Notes under the pieces: generated by a model
What the model was told of the DNA's origin: nothing
Database searches by the model: none
The model's input: only the letters and a program-made list of their open reading frames with translations
Program-made: the position numbers and the translations under genes
NCBI GenBank assembly: GCA_018240025.1
Contig: JAFEGM010000011.1
Span: 81,814-122,436 of the forward strand
Origin: Verrucomicrobiota bacterium
GTDB taxonomy: Bacteria; Verrucomicrobiota; Verrucomicrobiia; Chthoniobacterales; SZAS-18
Reading direction: 5' to 3'
Length of the DNA stretch: 40,623 nucleotides
Part shown: positions 23,701-31,161 of the stretch, in pieces
Layout of the letters: every line of letters begins with the position of its first letter
Numbering within the stretch: position 1 is the first letter of the stretch

Positions 23701-25922
23701 TCGACGGCCTGACGCAGCCCGGCGCGACCGCCAGCGCGCCACTCATCGAACTGAACGGGCAGTCCGCCGGGACCGGCACGTCTGGCTTGCGCGTGGCTGG
23801 CTCGGCTGTCATCCAGGGGCTCGTCATCAACCGCTTCGACGGGCACGGCCTGCTCTTCGAGACGCTCGGCAACAATGTGGTCAAGAGCTGCCGCATCGGC
23901 CTCGACCCCACCGGACAGATCGCGCGCGGCAACGGGCGCTGCGGCATCTACCTCGACCAGGTGAGCGGCAATGTGATCGGCGGCACCGCCGGCGACGGCA
24001 ACTTGATCAGCGCGAACAACACGCTGCCCACCAATCAGGGGGGCGATCTCTTCGATGCCGGCCTCAGCGCCTTCTCCTCCAGCAACAACTTCATTCAGGG
24101 CAACACCTTCGGCCCGACCTCGACCGACGCCTCCACGGGCGTCGGGCAGCGCATCGGCATTCTCCTGACCAACGGCACTGCCAACCAGATCGGCGGCGCC
24201 AGCGCCGCGGCGCGCAACGTCGTGGTCTGCAGCGGGCACGGGATCTATCTGCGCAATTCGAACGGCAACCTGGTGCAGGGCAACTACGTCGGCCTCAACC
24301 GGGCAGGTCTGCCGGGCACGGGGCTGTCCAATCTCACCAACGGGGTGCGAATCGAGAGTGCGGGCAGCAACCGCATCGTCGGCAACGTCATCTCGAACAC
24401 GGTCGGGGGGGCGGGCGATGGACTCTACCTGCTCGGCACGCTGACCGTCGGCACGGTCGTGCAGGGCAATTGGATCGGTCTCAATGGTGCCGGCACGGGG
24501 GAAGCGCCGAACGGGACCGGCATCCAACTCGATGTCGGGGCGGAGGCGTTCATCGGCGGGCGGACGGCCGGGGAGGGGAACGTGATCTCCGGCAACAATC
24601 AGGAGGGCATCCGCCTGGCCACCACCGGGGGCAATCCGATCCCGCCCCGGGCCACGATCGAGGGCAATCTCATCGGACTCGCCCCGGACGGAAGCACGGT
24701 CTTCCCGAACGCCACCGGCGTGCAGCTCGACTTCGCCGCCACCGGTATCCAGGTGGGCAGCGGCGGCGCCGGACGCAACGTGATCTCGGGCAACAGCGTC
24801 GGCCTCTCGCTGGTCGGTTCGGGCAACGTGGTGCAGAACAACCTCATCGGCACCGACGCCTCCGGCACGCTGGCGCGGGCCAACACGATCGGCATCCGTC
24901 TGCAGGGCAGCAACAACACCATCGGCGGCGCGTCCGGCGCGTCCGGCAACGTGATCTCCGGCAACGGCACCTCGATCACCACCGGCGGCGTGCCGGACGC
25001 CGTCGGCAACACGATCCAGAGCAACTTCATCGGTACGCGCGCCGACGGCTCGACGGCGCTGCCGAACAGCGTCGGCCTGCGGCTCGATTCCAGCGGCAAC
25101 ACGATCCGCCAGAACGTCATCGCCTTCCACGGCGGTCCCGGCGTGGCCATCCTGGGCAGCGGGGCGGGCAATCGAATCCTCGACAACGCCATCTTCAGCA
25201 ACGGCAATCCGGGGATCGATCTCGGGGGCGACGGCGTCACGCCCAACGACGCGGGCGATGCCGACACCGGTGCCAACCTGCGGCAGAACTTCCCGGTCCT
25301 GACCGAGGCCGCCAGCACGGTCGAGGGGACGCTGAGCAGCGCGCCGAACGCGACCTTCACCCTGCAGTTCTTCTTGAATGCGAGCGGCGGGCAGGGTCGC
25401 ACCGCGCTGGGCCAGTTGAACGTCACGACCGACGCCGCCGGGCTGGCCAGCTTCTCCTTCGTGCCGACCCTCGTGACCGCGCCGCTGCCGCCCGGCCAGA
25501 CGGTGACCGCAACCGCGACCGATGCCGCCGGCAACACCTCGGAGTTCTCGGCCTTGGTCAACGTCCACGGCACCTACGAGTCGTGGGCCGCAGCCAATGG
25601 CATCCCTGGCGCGCTGCGGGGCGACGACTTCGATCAGGACGGCATTCCCAATTTCGTGGAGTACGCGCTCGGGCTGAATCCGACCGCCCCAAGCGTCCTA
25701 CCCGCGCTCAGCGGCACCGGTGCGACCCGCACACTGACGATTCCAAAGGGCGTGGAAGCGGCCTTCGATCCAGGGGTCGCCTATCGTTTCCAGGTCTCCA
25801 GCGACCTGCAGAACTGGGGCGCTCCGCTCGCGCCGACCTCGGACAGCGGCACTCAGGCCGTTTTCACGCTGACGGTCGGGCCAGGGAAGCAGTTCGTGCG
25901 TTTCGTGGCCGTTTCGCAGTGA
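20778..25922 (+). CDS. Giant secreted right-handed beta-helix protein with three repeat modules
   Basis: A 1,714-residue exported protein. The signal peptide is at 1-24 (MGSSSFHS, poly-Leu, then AGAA); I preferred ATG 20778 over the 20736 start for that reason. Three modules start near residues 25, 474 and 918, each opening with a 'VTNTnDaGaGSLRQAiLDAN' and 'FNIPG.GVKtIAPL..LPt' pattern, followed by 'NVISGN', 'GNLIG' and 'IQGN' rungs of a parallel beta-helix. Each ends in 'NDAGDADxGxNNLQNFPVL' and a jelly-roll-like segment. Near residue 1600 is 'DFDQDGIPNFVEYALGLNP', a calcium-binding EF-type segment typical of Verrucomicrobiota secreted proteins, and a final small domain with 'VSSDLQNWG'. 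It is probably a surface adhesin or polysaccharide-acting protein; no catalytic residues stand out. Confidence 0.85.
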   Translation: MGSSSFHSLLLLLLPLLAAPAGAATFTVTNTADAGAGSLRQAMLDAAGGGTDTIVFNIPGGGVKKIAPLTPLPTVSGAALVLDATTQPGYAVGAPVVELSGENLSGANARGLSFSNLSGASPSAVRGFIINRFESSGIHLLDCRDIAIEACFIGTDASGTQARPNYEGIVAQFAASASQGIKIGGGTAATRNVISGNQFLGLDFFGGDTHSIRGNYIGVDKTGQVALPNGFGAQLLIFGSTIGGPTAAEGNVISGNTSGGLFVDSSGHTIQNNLIGVAADRVTAMGNGREGLRIGNALGLAIVGNHLVRDNLIAYNGIGGVNVLPAFTPPTGVRLLGNAIFENGGPAIDLGDDGPTANDAGDADAGPNNLQNFPVLSAAFAVAAGTNVQGTLTSAASASYRLEFFAATRNAREGRRLLGSADVTTNAAGDAAFNLTVPGAVFSGEFVTATATRNTAPLDTSEFSAAVPVTLASLVVTNTNDAGPGSLRQAILDANATPEAKEIAFAIPPLNGTTKTIDLLSALPALTTPVALNALTQNGATPTAPRIELNGTSAGPTASGLTANADHVMIQGLVVNRFAGAGIFVATGNDAVVQYNRLGTNQSGSSALPNGVAGLALSFANRARVLENLLSGNGGAGLFLGSSSNCVIQGNRIGLNNRETAALPNAQSGILINGNSTGNLVGGTAAGQGNVIAGNTAAGLTFSGTGTGGNRVEGNFVGTDSTGAPFGNAVGISIEAGAHDQTIGGTAAGAGNRIAGQTGAGVAIIATGGVGNRVLGNLISGNGGLGLDLGAAGVTANDAGDADSGANNLQNFPVLTAAQSYFAGLTVDGTLGSVANADYRLEFFASPACSASGNGEGATYLGALEVQTGAGGSVTFSTTLPAIVPVGQVVTATATRLATGDTSEFSACRAVTALAVPTLTVTNTNDTGAGSLRQALLDANANANPNQIVFNIPGAGVKTIAPLGALPTLTAPVVIDGLTQPGATASAPLIELNGQSAGTGTSGLRVAGSAVIQGLVINRFDGHGLLFETLGNNVVKSCRIGLDPTGQIARGNGRCGIYLDQVSGNVIGGTAGDGNLISANNTLPTNQGGDLFDAGLSAFSSSNNFIQGNTFGPTSTDASTGVGQRIGILLTNGTANQIGGASAAARNVVVCSGHGIYLRNSNGNLVQGNYVGLNRAGLPGTGLSNLTNGVRIESAGSNRIVGNVISNTVGGAGDGLYLLGTLTVGTVVQGNWIGLNGAGTGEAPNGTGIQLDVGAEAFIGGRTAGEGNVISGNNQEGIRLATTGGNPIPPRATIEGNLIGLAPDGSTVFPNATGVQLDFAATGIQVGSGGAGRNVISGNSVGLSLVGSGNVVQNNLIGTDASGTLARANTIGIRLQGSNNTIGGASGASGNVISGNGTSITTGGVPDAVGNTIQSNFIGTRADGSTALPNSVGLRLDSSGNTIRQNVIAFHGGPGVAILGSGAGNRILDNAIFSNGNPGIDLGGDGVTPNDAGDADTGANLRQNFPVLTEAASTVEGTLSSAPNATFTLQFFLNASGGQGRTALGQLNVTTDAAGLASFSFVPTLVTAPLPPGQTVTATATDAAGNTSEFSALVNVHGTYESWAAANGIPGALRGDDFDQDGIPNFVEYALGLNPTAPSVLPALSGTGATRTLTIPKGVEAAFDPGVAYRFQVSSDLQNWGAPLAPTSDSGTQAVFTLTVGPGKQFVRFVAVSQ

Positions 25923-26006
25923 AGCGGCCGGCCTGCCTTGCCATGGCTGACCGAGCGAGCTTTTCTCCTCGTCTTTTCCTCGACCATGCGCAAGGTGACG
26001 ACTTCC

Positions 26007-27065
26007 ATGCGAACCGGTCCCGTGCTGCTGCAGATTCATCCGCTCGATGAGCGGGCGATGGAGCAGGCCCGGGCCCGGCAGGCGCGCCTGACGAAACCGC
26101 CGGGAAGTCTCGGTCGGCTGGAGGAGCTGAGCATTCAGCTGGCGGGCATCACGGGGAATCCGCGTCCGCGCTGCAAGAGTCCGGCCGTCCTCGTACTGGT
26201 GGCGGACCACGGTGTGGCCCGGCAGGGCGTGAGCGCCTTCCCGCAGGAGGTCACCATGCACATGCTGAAGAACTTCCTGCAGGGCGGCGCGGCCATCAAT
26301 GCGCTGGCCCGGTCGGTCGGGGCGCGCGTGCTGGTGGCCGATTTCGGCGTAGCCGGCTTTCCGGTGCACAACAAGGAGCTGCACAACTGGAAGGTGGCGG
26401 CTGGCACGCACGATTTCAGCGAGCGACCCGCCATGAGCGCGGCGGAGGCGATGCTGGCGTTCGATCGCGGCGTGCAGTTCGCCAACCGGGAGCTTCAGCG
26501 CGGCGGCGATCTGCTGGCCTTCGGCGAAATGGGCATCGGCAACACCACCAGCGCGGCCGCCATCGCCTGCGCGCTGCTGGGGCGCCCGGCGGCGGACCTG
26601 GCCGGTCGCGGCACGGGGGTCGACGACGAACGTCTGGCGCGGAAGATCGCCGTCATCGACGCCGCCTTGGCGTTGCACCGGCCGAATCCGGACGACGCCT
26701 ACGACGTGCTGGCCAAGGTCGGCGGCCTGGAGATCGGCGGCATGATGGGCGCGATGCTGGCGGCTGGCGCGGCCCGCGTGCCGATCCTGGTGGATGGCTT
26801 CATCGCCACCGCGGCCGCGCTGCTGGCCTGTCGGGTGGCACCGGAATTGCGCGGGCGGCTGATCGCCGCCCACCGCAGCGCCGAGGGCGGCCATGGCCTG
26901 ATGCTGGAGGCGCTCGGGTTGCGACCGCTGCTCGACCTCGGCTTGCGCCTGGGCGAGGGCACCGGCGCGGCGCTGGCCATTCCGCTGGTGCAGGCGGCTG
27001 CGCGGGTACTCGATGAGGTGGTCACCTTCGAAGAGGCGGGCATTTTCCTGCGGCCGTCCGCCTGA
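26007..27065 (+). CDS. cobT: Nicotinate-nucleotide-dimethylbenzimidazole phosphoribosyltransferase
   Basis: A 352-residue enzyme of the lower-ligand branch of cobalamin synthesis; it transfers phosphoribose from nicotinate mononucleotide to 5,6-dimethylbenzimidazole. Family motifs are 'TKPPGSLGRLEELSIQLAGI' near 29, 'VADHGVARQGVSAFPQ', 'GEMGIGNTTSAAAI', 'GRGTGVDD', 'GGLEIGGMMGAMLAA' and 'LRLGEGTGAALA', where Glu317 matches the position of the catalytic Glu of the Salmonella enzyme. I chose ATG 26007 because AAGGTGA (25992-25998) stands eight bases upstream; an ATG at 25986 and a TTG at 25938 are weaker. Length is normal. No other cobalamin gene lies in the window, and the upstream gene is unrelated. 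Confidence 0.94.
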   Translation: MRTGPVLLQIHPLDERAMEQARARQARLTKPPGSLGRLEELSIQLAGITGNPRPRCKSPAVLVLVADHGVARQGVSAFPQEVTMHMLKNFLQGGAAINALARSVGARVLVADFGVAGFPVHNKELHNWKVAAGTHDFSERPAMSAAEAMLAFDRGVQFANRELQRGGDLLAFGEMGIGNTTSAAAIACALLGRPAADLAGRGTGVDDERLARKIAVIDAALALHRPNPDDAYDVLAKVGGLEIGGMMGAMLAAGAARVPILVDGFIATAAALLACRVAPELRGRLIAAHRSAEGGHGLMLEALGLRPLLDLGLRLGEGTGAALAIPLVQAAARVLDEVVTFEEAGIFLRPSA

Positions 27066-27092
27066 GCTGCGGGCCACCTTTCGGAATCGCGT

Positions 27093-27932
27093 TCACTCCT
27101 TCTTCGGCGCCACGTACTTCGCGTCCAGCCGCCGCCGTAATTCGGCCATCTCGGTCTGCATCTTTCTCAGGTGCTCCTCCATGGCCGTCATGAGCTCGTG
27201 GGTGGAATCGCCATGCTTGGCGCGGGCCGCCGCCAGCGCCTCCTCGCGCGCCTCGTCCATGCCGTGGACGATCACGCCGATGAGCAGATTCAGCATGATC
27301 ATGGTGCCGAGCAGAATGAACGACACGAAGTAGACCGCCGCGCCGATGGGGTGGGCGGTCCGGCTCATTTCCATGATCTCGACCCAGCCTTCGAGCGTCA
27401 CAACCTTGAAGAGCGTGAGCATCGTCTCGGGCAGGTTGCCGAAGCGGGTCGGATCCGTGGTGTGGAAGAAGTGCGTGCCGAGCACCGCATAGATGTAGAA
27501 ATGCAGGCCGAGCAGCAGACCGACGTAGAACAGCGAAGGAATGCTCTTCAGGAAGGCGCCGACCAGCATCTGCAGCTGCGGCAGGAAGCTGACCAGGCGC
27601 AGGACCCGAAGAATGCGCGCCAGCCGCAGGACGGCGGCGAACGGACCGGAGGAGGGCAGCAGCAGGATGACGACGATGGCGAAATCGAAGACATGCCACG
27701 GGTCGGTAAAGAAATGCGGCCAGCGCCGCCCCAGCGCGGCCAACCGCAGGAGGATCTCGACGATGAAGACGACGAGAATGACGTGATCGAAGAAATGCAG
27801 GAGCGTGCCGTGGCTGGCGACCAGGGCGGCATTCGTTTCCAGGCCGACCAGCACGCCGGCGGCGAGGATGGCGAGGAGCACAAGCCCCTGGAAAAGGCGG
27901 CTTTCGACGAGGCGTTGGCAAAAACTCTGCAT
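27093..27932 (-). CDS. Single-domain voltage-gated cation channel (NaChBac/BacNav family)
   Basis: A 279-residue inner-membrane protein with the six-segment plan of tetrameric bacterial voltage-gated channels. S1 is about 14-34, S2 44-66 (Glu59), S3 80-95 (Asp83), S4 98-115 with arginines at every third position (Arg103, 106, 109, 112 in VLRLARILRVLRL), S5 128-152, a pore helix, filter TLEGW (179-183) and S6 198-224 (NLLIGVIVHGM). A charged C-terminal coiled coil (about 245-272) follows, as in tetramer-stabilising tails. Known sodium channels mostly read TLESW; Gly at the fourth filter position resembles a reported prokaryotic calcium channel from Meiothermus ruber, so calcium permeation is possible. 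ATG 27932 gives a normal N-terminus; a TTG start at 28004 would add 24 residues. Confidence 0.92.
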   Translation of the reverse strand: MQSFCQRLVESRLFQGLVLLAILAAGVLVGLETNAALVASHGTLLHFFDHVILVVFIVEILLRLAALGRRWPHFFTDPWHVFDFAIVVILLLPSSGPFAAVLRLARILRVLRLVSFLPQLQMLVGAFLKSIPSLFYVGLLLGLHFYIYAVLGTHFFHTTDPTRFGNLPETMLTLFKVVTLEGWVEIMEMSRTAHPIGAAVYFVSFILLGTMIMLNLLIGVIVHGMDEAREEALAAARAKHGDSTHELMTAMEEHLRKMQTEMAELRRRLDAKYVAPKKE

Positions 27933-28095
27933 GGGAGCGGGAGAGGAGCGCCCGGATTGGTCTCGGTCTTCGAAACCCGAATCCGGGCGGAAACAAAAGC
28001 TCAAAAGTGGACGGGGCCGTCGGCGAACCGACGGCGGGCGAGCGCCTCAGACGTAAATGCGAGGCGAGAAGAGGCCGGGACGGGCGGAAGCCCGA

Positions 28096-28416
28096 TCAGA
28101 AGCCGAGGCCGCCCAGCCCGAGGCCGGAGGTGACCTTCTTCATCTCGGCTTCGGCCACGCTGCGACCGGCCTGGATGGCCTGATTCACGGCCGTGAGCAC
28201 GAGGTCTTCCAGCATCTCCACGTCTTCCGGGTCCACCACCTCCTTGGCGATCTTGATCTTCACCACGTCGCCCGCTCCGGTGGCCTCGACCGTCACTTTT
28301 CCGCCGCCGACGCTGGAGGTGAAGATACGCGCCTGGATTTCCTGCTGGGACTTCATCATGCTGGCCTGCGCCTTCTGGGCCTGGGCGAGCATTTGCTGGA
28401 GCTGTTTGGGATTCAT
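28096..28416 (-). CDS. ybaB: YbaB/EbfC family nucleoid-associated protein
   Basis: A 106-residue DNA-binding protein. It starts 'MNPKQLQQMLAQAQKAQA' (helical tweezer-like arm), continues with 'GGGKVTVEATGAGDVVKIKI' (beta core) and 'DPEDVEMLEDLVLTAVNQAI', and ends in a Gly-rich tail (LGLGGLGF). Members are dimers that bind DNA and affect expression. It follows dnaX on the same strand with 13 bases between them; dnaX-ybaB is a classic conserved pair in bacteria, often with recR. I chose ATG 28416, where the family consensus begins; the frame runs 45 bases further back into the dnaX stop region. No recR is found in the window. Confidence 0.94.
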   Translation of the reverse strand: MNPKQLQQMLAQAQKAQASMMKSQQEIQARIFTSSVGGGKVTVEATGAGDVVKIKIAKEVVDPEDVEMLEDLVLTAVNQAIQAGRSVAEAEMKKVTSGLGLGGLGF

Positions 28417-28429
28417 GAGCGGGGATGCG

Positions 28430-30292
28430 TTAGAGTTTGGTGGATTTCTTGATTTCGACAATCTCGGCGTCGAAGAGTTCGAGCGCGCGCTGGATCAGCG
28501 GATCGTTCCGGAACTCCGCGTAGGGATCGGCCGCGGCCGCGGGCGCCGCCGGCTCGTCGACGGGATCGGGATGCGGCTCGGGCTCCGGCTCCGGCGCGGC
28601 AGGAAGCTCGGGCGGTGGCGGCGGCGCGAGGTCTGCGCGCAGCTCGAGCTTGAGCTTGAGCGGCCGGCCGCCGTGCCGCGCCAGCAACTCGTCGAGGAAG
28701 TTCCGATTGCTGGCACTGGAGAGCGAGTCGACCACGATGCGATTGTCGTCCTGCGCCGGGAAGCCGACGTGCAGCGTGTCGCCTTTGAGGTCGAGGTACT
28801 GTCCCTTCTCCACCCAGTTGCGGATGAGCGGACGCTTCGCGCGCACCTCCTCGGTAACCTTGTCCCAGATCTCGCGCCCGCTGAGCGCAGGTGCGGGAGC
28901 AGGAGCTTCGAGCGGGGTCGGCGTGGGGGCTGCCGGAGCAGGGGGCGGCGCAGGCTCAGCGCGCGGCGCGGCCGCGGCCTTCTGGGCGGCGGCAAATTGC
29001 TCGCTCAGGCGCATGGGCGGCGCGCTGGGTGCCTCGGTGGAAGGGGCGGGAGCGGCTGAAGCAGGGGTGGAGATCGGAGCCGGACGGGTGGTTGGCAGCG
29101 CCGGACTGGCCGTCGGAGCAGCGGCGCGGGCGCGAGGAGCGGCCACGGAGGGATCGCCCCGGCGGATGGCGGCGAGTTCGCCCAGCACCTCGTCGAGGGT
29201 GGCTTCGCCGAGAAGCTGGACGGCCTTGATCAGGGCGATCTCGAAATGGAGCTTCTTGTCCGGGGTCCACTTCATGCGGCCTTCCGCGGCGGCGAAGTGG
29301 TCGATCAAGGCGAGCAGACGGTTCGCATCGATGGCCTCGGCCTGCTGGCGGATCATGCCGAGCACCGCGTCGTCGTGCTCGCCTTCGAGGCTGCCCGGAT
29401 TGACCTGGCAGACGAGCAGATTGCGCAGGTGGGCGATGAGATCGGCCAACAGACGCAGCAGATCGCGCCCGGCCTCGGCCTCACGTTGGAGCTGATGCAG
29501 CGCGGCGGAGGCATCGCGACCGAGCATCGAGGCCGCGAAACCGGCCACCACTTCGGGCGCCGTGAAGCCGAAGACTCCGCGCACGTCATCGGCGCTGATG
29601 CTGCTGCCGCAGAACGAAACGAGCTGGTCGAGCATCGATTCCGCATCGCGCAGTCCGCCTTGGGCACCTCGCGCCACCGCCGCAGCGGCGTCGTCGGGGA
29701 GGGTCAGCCCTTCCTCCCGTGCGATATGCTGCAAATGCGCCGCGATGAGCGGGGCGGGGATGCGGCGCAGGTCGAACCGCTGACAGCGGCTCAGGATGGT
29801 CGGGAGGACCTTGTCCGGCTCCGTCGTGGCGAAGATGAACTTCACGTGCGGCGGCGGCTCCTCCAGCGTCTTGAGCAGCGCATTGAAGGCCTGCGCGGTC
29901 AGCATGTGGACCTCGTCGATGAGGTAGATCTTGTACTTCGCCACCGCCGGGGCGAAGCGCGCGTTCTCGATCAGGTCGCGCACGTTCTCGACCTTGTTGT
30001 TCGAGGCGCCGTCGATCTCGATGACGTCGAGGCTGGTGCCGTTGGCGATCTCGCGACAGGCGTCGCAGACACCGCAGGGATTCGGGGTGGGCCCATGCTG
30101 GCAGCAGAGCGCCTTGGCCAGGATGCGCGCGGTGGTCGTCTTGCCGATGCCGCGCGGGCCGACGAACAGGTAGGCCTGGGCCAGCCGGTTCTGTTCGATG
30201 GCGTTCTTGAGTGTGCGAACGACGTGGTCCTGCCCGACGACCTCGCTGAAGGTCTGCGGGCGGTACTTGCGGGCGAAAACCTGGTAACTCAT
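28430..30292 (-). CDS. dnaX: DNA polymerase III subunit tau/gamma
   Basis: A 620-residue clamp-loader subunit. It starts 'MSYQVFARKYRPQTFSEVVG' and has Walker A GPRGIGKTT (45-53), a zinc site (Cys64, Cys73, Cys76, Cys79), Walker B with DEVH (126-129), sensor 1 'FATTEPDK' and the arginine-finger region 'ILSRCQRFDL'. After about residue 385 comes a long Pro/Ala-rich linker, then a folded C-terminal domain ('LSGREIWDKVTEEVRAKRPL', 'RNFLDELLARHGG') that should bind polymerase and helicase in tau. I found no A-rich slippery site in the linker, so a frameshifted gamma form is not evident. It is upstream of ybaB in one unit. Confidence 0.95.
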   Translation of the reverse strand: MSYQVFARKYRPQTFSEVVGQDHVVRTLKNAIEQNRLAQAYLFVGPRGIGKTTTARILAKALCCQHGPTPNPCGVCDACREIANGTSLDVIEIDGASNNKVENVRDLIENARFAPAVAKYKIYLIDEVHMLTAQAFNALLKTLEEPPPHVKFIFATTEPDKVLPTILSRCQRFDLRRIPAPLIAAHLQHIAREEGLTLPDDAAAAVARGAQGGLRDAESMLDQLVSFCGSSISADDVRGVFGFTAPEVVAGFAASMLGRDASAALHQLQREAEAGRDLLRLLADLIAHLRNLLVCQVNPGSLEGEHDDAVLGMIRQQAEAIDANRLLALIDHFAAAEGRMKWTPDKKLHFEIALIKAVQLLGEATLDEVLGELAAIRRGDPSVAAPRARAAAPTASPALPTTRPAPISTPASAAPAPSTEAPSAPPMRLSEQFAAAQKAAAAPRAEPAPPPAPAAPTPTPLEAPAPAPALSGREIWDKVTEEVRAKRPLIRNWVEKGQYLDLKGDTLHVGFPAQDDNRIVVDSLSSASNRNFLDELLARHGGRPLKLKLELRADLAPPPPPELPAAPEPEPEPHPDPVDEPAAPAAAADPYAEFRNDPLIQRALELFDAEIVEIKKSTKL

Positions 30293-30331
30293 CGCGGCGG
30301 GAGCGTCCCATCGCACACGTCGGGCCGCCCG

Positions 30332-30363
30332 CAAACAAAACGCCCCGCGCGAGGCGGGGCGTT
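30332..30363 (-). terminator. Rho-independent terminator of the RRM protein gene
   Basis: A perfect 10-bp stem (30339-30348 with 30354-30363, AACGCCCCGC / GCGGGGCGTT) with a 5-base loop. Read on the minus strand it is followed by TTTTGTTT (30332-30340 region). It stands 27 bases after the stop of the RRM protein gene and 39 bases before the dnaX start, so it separates the two units and implies that dnaX has its own promoter close by. Confidence 0.85.
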
Positions 30364-30390
30364 CGGGAAAATCAGACTGGAAGCGTCGGC

Positions 30391-30876
<486 letters not shown>

Positions 30877-31161
30877 ACTATTCTGGCTGTTCTTTCTGGC
30901 TGAATGTTGTCGGTGATTACGGAATGAAAGTCCGCTTCCGGGAAGCTGTGGGCCTTGCCGCTTTGCCAATGCCCGCCCGAGACTCCCCGAACCGACGTTG
31001 CCAACCTGCCAGGACTGCTGCTGTCTCGATAACTGGACTGCGTCGGATCTATCGCAGCCCACTTCACGGAAGCAAGCGTAATCAAGCTGGAATTCTGTCC
31101 GGTGACTGAATTGCCTGGGAAACCCGGCGCACCCAGGGTCGGCGGGCCGGCCGGGGCGGCG
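30877..31161 (-). promoter_or_regulatory. Upstream region of the RRM gene
   Basis: A 285-base gap on the minus strand between the glyQS stop and the RRM start. It holds no gene that I can support; an in-frame 62-codon extension upstream of the RRM start lacks any resemblance to the family. Its sequence is less GC-rich than the genes around it. By analogy with cold-responsive RNA-binding genes it may hold a promoter and a long leader, but I found no convincing -35/-10 pair or conserved fold by eye. Confidence 0.35.

Noticed and set aside
28900..29200. Programmed frameshift in dnaX to make gamma
   Set aside because: I found no A-rich slippery heptamer in the linker; the region is GC-rich throughout.
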